From Methanocorpusculum sp. (lineage in GTDB: Archaea; Halobacteriota; Methanomicrobia; Methanomicrobiales; Methanocorpusculaceae), in assembly GCA_029987245.1 (NCBI GenBank), contig DALTWG010000007.1, positions 1 through 44,713 on the forward strand: DNA of 44,713 bases. Direction: 5' to 3'. A program made the position numbers and the translations under genes. The notes under the pieces are model-generated. The model did no database searches and was not told the origin of the DNA. It saw nothing but the letters and a program-made list of their open reading frames with translations. Below are positions 8,551 through 15,219 of this stretch, piece after piece; position 1 is the stretch's first letter, and each line of letters begins with the position of its first letter.

Positions 8551-9051
8551 TTAGTTATGATTTTTCTGATTGAGGCAGTATGCCTCGAATTCTTTTACCG
8601 CCATGCGCCGCTGCATGGGCTTCAGGCGGTCAATGAACAAAATACCGTCATGGTGGTCTTTTTCATGACAAAACGCCCGCGCCGCAATGCCTTTGAGTTC
8701 GCACTCCACTAATCCTGCTTCGCCAAGATAGCGGCAGGTAATTTTTTTCGGGCGGCGGATTGGGCGATGCGCCACGCCCGGAAGACAGGGACTCCCTTCC
8801 AAATCCTCAGAAAGCGCGCCTTCGGAGAGTATCTCCGGATTTGCGCCGCGGATACAGACGCCTCCCGCCTCTATGACAAAAAGCCGCTTTGAAACGCCGA
8901 TTTGCGGCGCGGAAAGGCCGACGCATTTGTTTGCATGCATTGTATCGGTCATGTCATCAAGGACGGCAGTCTCCTCCGGACCGATTGTGACCACATCGGC
9001 TGCTTTTTCTGCAAGAACGGGGTCGCCGAAGAGCCGGATTTGCTGTATCAT
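8551..9051 (-). CDS. def: peptide deformylase-like metalloprotein
   Basis: The 166-residue product aligns with peptide deformylases: motif 1 is VGLSAPQIG (residues 44-52) and motif 3 is H129-E130-K131-D132-H133, providing two metal ligands and the catalytic Glu. Motif 2, normally EGCLS with the third metal ligand, reads E85-G-S-P-C89, so the usual Cys is Ser and a Cys lies two positions on. Archaea do not formylate initiator Met, so the true substrate is unknown; related genes occur in several methanogens. An upstream in-frame extension to 9264 runs through the YhbY-like gene and is not credible. ATG 9051 overlaps that gene's stop as ATGA. Deformylase fold is confident, activity is not. Confidence 0.85.
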   Translation of the reverse strand: MIQQIRLFGDPVLAEKAADVVTIGPEETAVLDDMTDTMHANKCVGLSAPQIGVSKRLFVIEAGGVCIRGANPEILSEGALSEDLEGSPCLPGVAHRPIRRPKKITCRYLGEAGLVECELKGIAARAFCHEKDHHDGILFIDRLKPMQRRMAVKEFEAYCLNQKNHN

Positions 9052-9386
9052 CGTTTCTGCAGCCCGAGTTTGGCGCGGGCGCGGGCGCTCGCTGTGGTCT
9101 GTTTCGGCGCGGCACCGCGTTTTGCGCCTGCCGGGGCGGCTTCTTTGCCGCGGTTTTTTGCGCCGAAGACAACCATGCGCCCGCGGGTGTCTAAAATGTC
9201 TGCGGCACACAGTTTTGCAAGCTGCAGGACTTCTGCGTCTTCCATTTCGCAGTTCTGCAGCCACTTTATTTTGATGATTTTGCGCGAGTCAAGCTGACGC
9301 CTGACTTCTTCGACAATGTCTTCACTGCAGCCGTTTTTGCCAATCCAGATAGTAGGTTTCAGCGTCTGGATGTAAGATTCTTGCAT
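9048..9386 (-). CDS. CRS1-YhbY (CRM) domain RNA-binding protein
   Basis: The 112-residue product contains a CRM domain at about residues 1-85. The GKxG loop is present (IWIGKNGCSEDI), followed by the helix and strand pattern up to GRMVVFG. In E. coli YhbY and plant CRS1 proteins this fold binds structured RNA, for YhbY the pre-50S ribosome. The last 30 residues are basic and low in complexity (rich in Ala, Lys and Arg), as expected for a flexible RNA-binding tail. The gene is followed with an ATGA overlap by the deformylase-like gene and preceded by rnp4 with an 11-bp gap, so it belongs to an RNA-processing operon. Confidence 0.9.
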   Translation of the reverse strand: MQESYIQTLKPTIWIGKNGCSEDIVEEVRRQLDSRKIIKIKWLQNCEMEDAEVLQLAKLCAADILDTRGRMVVFGAKNRGKEAAPAGAKRGAAPKQTTASARARAKLGLQKR

Positions 9387-9397
9387 ATTTGCTATAT

Positions 9398-9709
9398 TCA
9401 GTCACCTTTTTTTGGTTTAAGCGGAATACGGACGCAATTTCCGCATTCCATGCACGTATGGATAACACGCCCGCGCTGAATGCGCACGCGCAGATTCTGT
9501 CCGGGAACAAGATGCGCGCCGCATTTGCGGCAAAACGAGCGCTTCTGGGCGCGCGTTAAGCGTATTCGCTGTTTCATTGCCAGCTCGCGCGCGAGGTGCA
9601 CATAGCGGTCTGCGCGCGGGGACGGCGCTGTCTTTGCTTCGGCAAAGAGGATTTCTATGCGCTCAGCGGCGATTTTTTTTGCGGTGCTGCCCTTGTCGGA
9701 TTTAGCCAT
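9398..9709 (-). CDS. rnp4: ribonuclease P protein component 4 (Rpp21 homologue)
   Basis: A 103-residue zinc-ribbon protein. Two N-terminal helices (to about residue 55) bear the basic surface used to pair with Rpp29; then a ribbon uses C60-x2-C63 and C86-x2-C89. Length, helix-ribbon order and the basic FCRKCGAHLVPG segment match archaeal Rnp4/Rpp21. With its partners and the RNase P RNA it matures the 5' ends of tRNAs. It is the first gene of the run rnp4, YhbY-like, deformylase-like, and may be transcribed from the short AT-rich gap upstream of 9709. Confidence 0.92.
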   Translation of the reverse strand: MAKSDKGSTAKKIAAERIEILFAEAKTAPSPRADRYVHLARELAMKQRIRLTRAQKRSFCRKCGAHLVPGQNLRVRIQRGRVIHTCMECGNCVRIPLKPKKGD

Positions 9710-9746
9710 ACGTAGTTTGCCTTATTTTATACGGCGTATGAGGACA

Positions 9747-10373
9747 TTAATTAACCGGCAGGATACGAACCTTTCGTCCCACGATTTTGAGCCGGTCTGC
9801 GCAGAATAATTTCACGGCTTCGGGGAATGCGATGTGCTCCTGTTCCAGGATTCTGTCGGCTAAACTGTCTTCGGTGTCATCGTCTAAGACAGGGACAACT
9901 TTCTGCACAATAATTGCGCCGGAGTCAAGTCCTTCGTCAACAAAATGCACCGTGCATCCGGCAACTTTTACGCCGTAGTCAAATGCCTGTTTCTGTCCGT
10001 GAAGGCCGGGAAAAGCCGGAAGAAGCGCTGGATGAATGTTAATCATGCGACCGGCAAAGGTGCGGGCAATTTCTGCACCGATTATGCGCATATAGCCGGC
10101 GCATACGAATAAATCCGCGCCGCAGGCTTTCATTCCTGCCAGCAGGTCTGCTTCATACTCGGCTTTCGTGGCATAGTCTTTGAAATGGTAGATGTGCACC
10201 GGGATGGCAAGTGCTTTGGCGCGTTCAATTGCATAGGCGTCTTTGTTGTCGGTAAAAAGCGCAATTATCTGTCCGTTGATGTTCTGCGGCCCGATTGCAT
10301 CAGCGATTGCCTGGAAATTCGAGCCGCGGCCGGAGGCAAGGACGGCGATTTTTTTCATAGGGGTGGTTTGCAT
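9747..10373 (-). CDS. purN: phosphoribosylglycinamide formyltransferase
   Basis: The 208-residue product is the folate-dependent GAR transformylase of purine synthesis, which formylates GAR to FGAR using 10-formyl-THF or an archaeal pterin analogue. It shows the phosphate loop ASGRGSNFQAI near the N-terminus, the catalytic Asn-His pair in INIHPALLPAFPG and the Asp in HFVDEGLDSGAI. The length is normal. ATG 10373 is taken, but an internal ATG at 10358 (MKKIAVLAS) matches the usual family N-terminus and may be the real start. Its downstream neighbour on the strand is rnp4, 38 bp away; upstream is a 214-bp gap containing a strong hairpin. Confidence 0.95.
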   Translation of the reverse strand: MQTTPMKKIAVLASGRGSNFQAIADAIGPQNINGQIIALFTDNKDAYAIERAKALAIPVHIYHFKDYATKAEYEADLLAGMKACGADLFVCAGYMRIIGAEIARTFAGRMINIHPALLPAFPGLHGQKQAFDYGVKVAGCTVHFVDEGLDSGAIIVQKVVPVLDDDTEDSLADRILEQEHIAFPEAVKLFCADRLKIVGRKVRILPVN

Positions 10374-10491
10374 GGTTGATTATACTATGTGTGCTGCAAA
10401 GGGTTATTTGTTTTCAGGGGGGAAAAAGAGCTGGCGCAAAAAAGAGGAACTATTCAGCATCTTAAGGATTCTATTTTATTTTTGAGTGCAT

Positions 10492-10528
10492 GGCTTTTGC
10501 GGGGTCGCTTGCGCGCCTCGCAAAAGCC
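10492..10528. terminator. long GC-rich inverted repeat downstream of argS
   Basis: The arms GGCTTTTGCG (10492-10501) and CGCAAAAGCC (10519-10528) are perfectly complementary, and three further bases inside can pair (two G-C and one G-U), giving a stem of about 13 bp with an 11-nt loop. It sits about 60 nt past the argS stop on the minus strand and upstream of purN. No clear T-run follows in either direction, so a structured 3' end, a terminator or a small structured RNA are all possible. Confidence 0.4.
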
Positions 10529-10587
10529 CGCCTAAAAATTCAAAGTACGCGAATAATTATCAAAAAAGAAAAGATTTCGGGGATAAT

Positions 10588-12258
10588 TTACATACTCTCC
10601 AGCGCTTCAATGCCAAGCACATCAAGCGCCTGCACCAGCGTGTTTCTGCTTGCATCCACAAGCGTGAGCCGTGCGTCGCGCACCGCGCCTTCGGCTTTTA
10701 ACACCGGGGCAAACCGGTAGAACGAGTTGAACAAATCCGCAAGGTCGCGCACATACGTTGCAAGAAGATGCGGGCGCAAGTCGGCAACGACCTTTTCAAT
10801 CACATACGGGAACCGGGCGATGTGCTTTGCAAGCGCAATCTCGTACGGGTCGCTGTAGTCATAGTTTTCGGAAAAACCGCCCTCCTCCTTTGCTTTCGCA
10901 AGAATAGAGCAGGCTCTTGCATGCGCATACTGGACATAGGGCGCGCTCTGGCGCTCGAAATCCAGCGCCTCCTTCCAGTCAAAGACCGTTGACTTTTCCG
11001 CGGAAACCTTGACGATGTCATATCTGACCGCGCCGACGGCAACCGCATTCGCGATTTTTTCCTTCTCCGCGTCAGAAAGCTCCGGACGGCGCGCATTAAC
11101 CTCAACAAGCGCCCGCTTGCGGGTTTCGGCGATAAGCTCGTCTGCCGTGATGAAAATGCCGCCGCGGGTGGTCATGGAACCCTGCGGCAGGGAAACGAAT
11201 TCGAAATTGACAATCTCCGGCGGGCGCTCGCCGATTAAAGAAAGCGTCGTCTGGAGCTGGGAGCCGATTAACTTGTGGTCCGCGCCTAAAATATCAATGC
11301 TTCTGTCGCACTGCGCATTTTTCCAGAGATGGAACGCAAGGTCGCGCGCTGCATACACCGAAGTGCCGTTGCTTCTGCGCAAGACATAGCGGTTGCCAAA
11401 ACCCTGCTCTGAAAGGTCCAGATACATCATTTCGCCGTCATGGTTTGCATTCGGCAGCTTTTCAATGCGGCCTAAAACCTCCTGCATCGAACCGTTCCAG
11501 AGGAACGTTGTTTCCGGAACAAACTCGTCATGGTGCACATTCATCGACGCAAGGGTTTCTTTAATGCCCTCGGCGCAGGTCGCCACCGAGTCATGGAAGA
11601 GTTTCACCGTTTCCGGGTCGCCTGCTTCGATTTTTTCCATCATCTCATCGAATTCGGGCTCAATCTCCGGTTTGTCTTTGGCGATTTTATTTGCCTCGAC
11701 ATAATGACGGACGATGAAATCGTCCCCCTTTTCACCCGGAAGCCGCTCATAATGCAGGTGTTTTACGCCCCAGGCAACAATCGCAATCTGACGTCCCATA
11801 TCATTAAGATAGTACATCGCAGTTGTGGGATATCCCGCCTTGCGGAACGCACGCACCAGCGTGTCGCCGATAACCGTGTTTCTGATATGACCCACATGCA
11901 GCGGTCCGTTGGGATTTGCGCTGGTGTGTTCGATAACGACTTTTTCCGTGTGCGCCGGAAGCGTGCCGTAGTCCGGTTTGCGGGCGGCTTTTACAGATTC
12001 AAAGACATAGTCTTTGCCGAAAACGAAGTTGATGTAGGGACCTTTGCAGGAGACCTCGATGCCTTTTGCCTTTGGTGCGATTTTTTCAACGATTTCCTTT
12101 GCTATCTGGACCGGATTTTTCTTATCGCGCTTTGCCAAAGCAAAGGCAGCAGTGCTTGCAAGGTCGGCGTGTTCTCCTCCGTCGGTGATTAAAACGTCAT
12201 CGAGTCCGGTTGCCTCTTTGAGGAGAGTTGTTACTAAATTTACGTAGGTATGATACAT
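10588..12258 (-). CDS. argS: arginyl-tRNA synthetase
   Basis: The 556-residue class I enzyme charges tRNA-Arg. The N-terminal ArgRS-specific domain occupies about residues 1-100, followed by the catalytic HVGH signature at 121-124 inside SANPNGPLHVGHIRNT. The KMSKS loop is degenerate, as is usual in ArgRS, here QGSMTTRGG. The C-terminal all-helical anticodon domain contains the AHARACSI segment and ends normally with ALDVLGIEAL. The length agrees with the family. It begins 6 bp after the stop of aRF1, so prf1 and argS are probably one transcript joining translation termination and aminoacylation. Confidence 0.97.
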   Translation of the reverse strand: MYHTYVNLVTTLLKEATGLDDVLITDGGEHADLASTAAFALAKRDKKNPVQIAKEIVEKIAPKAKGIEVSCKGPYINFVFGKDYVFESVKAARKPDYGTLPAHTEKVVIEHTSANPNGPLHVGHIRNTVIGDTLVRAFRKAGYPTTAMYYLNDMGRQIAIVAWGVKHLHYERLPGEKGDDFIVRHYVEANKIAKDKPEIEPEFDEMMEKIEAGDPETVKLFHDSVATCAEGIKETLASMNVHHDEFVPETTFLWNGSMQEVLGRIEKLPNANHDGEMMYLDLSEQGFGNRYVLRRSNGTSVYAARDLAFHLWKNAQCDRSIDILGADHKLIGSQLQTTLSLIGERPPEIVNFEFVSLPQGSMTTRGGIFITADELIAETRKRALVEVNARRPELSDAEKEKIANAVAVGAVRYDIVKVSAEKSTVFDWKEALDFERQSAPYVQYAHARACSILAKAKEEGGFSENYDYSDPYEIALAKHIARFPYVIEKVVADLRPHLLATYVRDLADLFNSFYRFAPVLKAEGAVRDARLTLVDASRNTLVQALDVLGIEALESM

Positions 12259-12264
12259 GGTTTT

Positions 12265-13566
12265 TTACATCCCCGTCGGGTAGCGAAGAACAGCGGCTAT
12301 GCCTCCGAAAGCAGACAGAAGCTGGCCTCCTTCTTCAGAATCATCAGAAATAATTTCAACGCGCGTATTGGAAGTATCGGCAAGCGCGGTCAGTTCATCA
12401 ATAATATCTTCTTCTTTTTCCAGGAACAGCGGCGAGTTGCAGTCCGGACAGTGACCGAAATCAATGTCCTTGAATTTTTTGCCGGCTTCGCTCTGCATGG
12501 TTTTGACCTCCGTGTGTCCGCAGTTGCCGCAGACAATCGTAAGTCTTGACTCTCTCAGTTTTTCGGAGAGGAGAAGGGTGTCGACAGCGCCTGCTTCCAG
12601 ATTTGCACGCACGCTTGCCTCGCCGTAGGCGGCTGCAGGGTTTTCGTTTCGAAGCTCGGTAAAGAACCTGCTCATCTCGCGTTTTTCGTCGGCGATTTCT
12701 TCGCCGCGGAGAAGTTCCTGTCCGTTGAAGACGAGTTCGCGCAGTCCGTAGTCATTGGTATAGGAGGTATCAAGGCTTCCGATAAGGCGTTTCTGGACTT
12801 CGTGGTGCAGGAAGTTTCCTTTCACAAAGTCGTCGCGAGTGGGCATCGGTCCGCCGACAATGAGGCCTTTGAACCGGTCGAAGAATTTCGGATCGGCGAG
12901 GAATGCAGCTGATGCCTGTTCGCCGACTTTGGAGAAGAAGGCGTTGATGGCGATTTCCCGGTTTCGTGCGAAACGAATCGAGGACTGTCCTCCTTTTCTC
13001 TGTTTGTTCGGGACAAGGGACTGGGTTGAACCAAGCTCTTCGATGCGGGTGCCGGAAAGCGTTCCCCAGCATGCTTCCTGGAGGTCAAGGACAATGAGTC
13101 CGTGAACCACGCGGTCGTCGAGCATGACTTTGAGTGCTTCAAGTTCAAAGCTGGAACTGCAGCGGTAGCTGTAGGTTTTAATCGGCTCGGGGGGCTCGAC
13201 AATGATGGATTCCATGTCGGTTCTGTCGCCGCCGATGTTGATTGCGCCGCAGAATACGGCCATGCCGTTTTCGGGGGGTGTCTTGAAGTATTTCAGTCGC
13301 GCAAGAATGGAGGACAGGGCTGACTGGACGTTGCTTCGCGTCTGTTTGCTTTTAATGTTTGCGCACTGTCCGTATTCTTCTCGCAGCTGTGCGGTGACGT
13401 CGGAGATCTGTTTGTCCGGCGGGATGTAAAGGGATATCAGTTCGGTTCCCGAACCTTCCTTTTCTTCGAGGCGTTCAAGCGATTTCTTGAATTCATATCG
13501 CTTTCGCGCTTCGTCTTTCTCCTGGGCCTGCTTTTCCTGGAGACTTTGTACTGTTATTTCTGCCAT
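12265..13566 (-). CDS. prf1: peptide chain release factor aRF1
   Basis: The 433-residue product is the archaeal omnipotent class I release factor. The N-domain has NIKS (70-73) and the YxCxxxF motif (YRCSSSF), which read all three stop codons. The M-domain has GGQ (192-194) in QRKGGQSSIRF, which triggers peptidyl-tRNA hydrolysis. The C-domain contains a zinc-ribbon-like minidomain (CGNCGHTE, then CPDC). A longer frame starts at 13599, but ATG 13566 gives the normal N-terminus. It lies directly upstream of argS. The upstream 211-bp gap is shared with the divergent exonuclease gene and contains AT-rich stretches suitable for both promoters. Confidence 0.97.
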   Translation of the reverse strand: MAEITVQSLQEKQAQEKDEARKRYEFKKSLERLEEKEGSGTELISLYIPPDKQISDVTAQLREEYGQCANIKSKQTRSNVQSALSSILARLKYFKTPPENGMAVFCGAINIGGDRTDMESIIVEPPEPIKTYSYRCSSSFELEALKVMLDDRVVHGLIVLDLQEACWGTLSGTRIEELGSTQSLVPNKQRKGGQSSIRFARNREIAINAFFSKVGEQASAAFLADPKFFDRFKGLIVGGPMPTRDDFVKGNFLHHEVQKRLIGSLDTSYTNDYGLRELVFNGQELLRGEEIADEKREMSRFFTELRNENPAAAYGEASVRANLEAGAVDTLLLSEKLRESRLTIVCGNCGHTEVKTMQSEAGKKFKDIDFGHCPDCNSPLFLEKEEDIIDELTALADTSNTRVEIISDDSEEGGQLLSAFGGIAAVLRYPTGM

Positions 13567-13777
13567 GTATTTTTCTACCTGAAGGGGCGGTCCCTTCAAA
13601 TGCTGTGTATTATTTGTTGTGAGAGGACATTAATATAATGGAGAGTGAGGTGCTCCGGCGGTCTGTTTTGAAGAGGGGGAGGAGGGAAGAGTTCCCCCCG
13701 TCTGCGCTGCCGGCGCGATGTAATCACTTATCCAAACCATTATATCGCCAAATCGCATAGTATTTCTGTATAAGGTT

Positions 13778-14803
13778 ATGCATATGGAAGACGAAAATTT
13801 CACAGACACCCGGGTTCGTCCGAAAAAAGACAGGGCTTTTTCCGGGACAAGTAAATACAGGCAGAATCACAAACTCAATTCGAAACTGCCCGCGGCAGAC
13901 ATTCCTGACTCATTAACCGCCGAGTATGCCAGGATTGTTTTTGTAGACACGGAAACAACCGGGCTTTCTTTTGAAACCGACCGGATTACAGAGTTATCAG
14001 CAATTCTGGCACGCGGCGGAAGCTGGAGTCCCAAAGACACAGACACGTATATGGATGCGTATATAAAACTCCCCAAAGGAGTTACGATAAGCGAGGAGGC
14101 AAAGAAGGCCTGTCCAATTAGAAGGGGGGTTCTGACAAGGTATGGCATCCCCGAAAAAGACGCATTGCTGCAATTCATCGAACTCGCATTCAATGACGGG
14201 TTTGAAGCACCTGACCTGCCTGATATTCCGGATGGTTTTACCTTTCCGGAGTCTGCAAAACGCCGGGAGTATGCAGGCAAGGAGCCAAATGGATATGAAG
14301 ACCGGCGGGTTTTATTCATCGGGCACAATATTCATTTCGATATGAATATGATTCTTGCAGCGTGCAGGCGCTGTAATATAGAGTTCCCCGACTGCTGGGA
14401 TGTTTTGGATACGCTGAGTATTTTCCGGGACCGGCACAAGTATCCGCATAAGTTAGAGGCTGCGCTGGATGTTTTCGGCATCAGGGATGCAAAGAATTCG
14501 CATCTGTCTTTCGATGATGTGTGGGCGGTTGTGCGGCTGCTTGATGCTTTGGACAAGGAACGCAAGGATTTGCAGGAATATGTAAATCTTCTCGGATATC
14601 CGAAAAAATACGGTGACCCGGGATTTCATTTGCCGCGGTGTACTTATCTTTCACAGGAAATGAACCGAACGCTTGACGACCCGACCATTTATGACGAAAA
14701 TGCCCGGCAGCTGATGCTGAGGCGGGAGGCGCAAAAGGAGGCGGAGGCAGAGATGAGGGCGGTTCTGGAAATGTATGAGGAGGATGAGTTAAAGAGAAAA
14801 TAA
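13778..14803 (+). CDS. DEDDh-family 3'-5' exonuclease domain protein
   Basis: The 341-residue product has an RNase T/DnaQ-like exonuclease domain at about residues 48-270. Exo I is FVDTETTGLS with the DxE pair, Exo II is GHNIHFDMN, and Exo III is HLSFDDVW, where the H and D five residues apart match the DEDDh class. A 60-residue insertion separates Exo I from Exo II. The N-terminal 45 residues are basic and probably disordered, and the C-terminus is a charged helix rich in Glu. Such domains degrade single-stranded DNA or RNA ends; the substrate cannot be inferred. It is followed by a decayed gene fragment and then by addBA, so it may belong to an accessory DNA-processing region. Confidence 0.85.
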   Translation: MHMEDENFTDTRVRPKKDRAFSGTSKYRQNHKLNSKLPAADIPDSLTAEYARIVFVDTETTGLSFETDRITELSAILARGGSWSPKDTDTYMDAYIKLPKGVTISEEAKKACPIRRGVLTRYGIPEKDALLQFIELAFNDGFEAPDLPDIPDGFTFPESAKRREYAGKEPNGYEDRRVLFIGHNIHFDMNMILAACRRCNIEFPDCWDVLDTLSIFRDRHKYPHKLEAALDVFGIRDAKNSHLSFDDVWAVVRLLDALDKERKDLQEYVNLLGYPKKYGDPGFHLPRCTYLSQEMNRTLDDPTIYDENARQLMLRREAQKEAEAEMRAVLEMYEEDELKRK

Positions 14804-14974
14804 CCCGGGCTTTCAAAAAAACAGATGAGCGAGTTATTCCAGAGAGATCGAAGCGTTATTACCAAACATATAATAAATATTTTTGACGAAGGCGAACTCG
14901 AAGAAAAAAGCAATGTGCAAATTTTGCACATTACAAACTCAGACAAACCTGCAGGAATACTACAGATGCATTAA
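14804..14974 (+). pseudogene. decayed RhuM-family (virulence RhuM-like) fragment
   Basis: A 49-residue stretch from ATG 14825 to a stop at 14974 reads MSELFQRDRSVITKH, then NIFDEGELEEKSNVQ, close to the N-terminal DNA-binding region of RhuM-family proteins, whose typical text is a Q-M-x-ELFQRDxSVI segment followed by NIFxEGELxEKS. Similarity continues upstream without a start codon (LSKKQ), in the same frame as and directly after the exonuclease stop codon. It breaks off after NSDKP, where RhuM proteins normally continue with a KFYxLD segment. The rest of the roughly 330-residue family is missing. It is a remnant, probably of a mobile or restriction-linked gene. Confidence 0.65.
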
Positions 14975-15219
14975 TCACTGAAAACTGCCTTGACGGTAAA
15001 GAACAGAAAGCAATAGGGCAGCTTGCATAAGGATGTCTTGATTTTGCCAGGACCGGGCGAAACGCAAAAAACCCTCAGTGAAGTTGAAAAAGCATTTCTG
15101 GATTCAATTAAATCCATAGAGAAAGTACAAAAGAAATAAAGTCAGACATCATTTGTTCCCCTCCCTTTTTTCCGAGAAAATCCTTACCTTTATTACTCCA
15201 TACAACCTACATACCCCGT
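14975..15219. other. gene-free remnant region before addB
   Basis: Together with the RhuM fragment, this gap between the exonuclease and addB spans 416 bp. One frame ending at 15139 is open for about 40 codons without a start and ends in a helical, lysine-rich segment (LSEVEKAFLDSIKSIEKV) that looks like the C-terminus of a degraded protein, which I cannot name. The last 80 bp are AT-rich and should hold the addB promoter. Confidence 0.4.

Noticed and set aside
8551..9264. Longer deformylase reading frame with a 71-residue Arg-rich N-terminus
   Set aside because: The extra part is the out-of-frame image of the YhbY-like gene; ATG 9051 gives the normal family start with an ATGA overlap.
13567..13777. 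tRNA gene in the prf1-exonuclease gap
   Set aside because: No cloverleaf arms or T-loop consensus found; the gap is explained by two divergent promoters.
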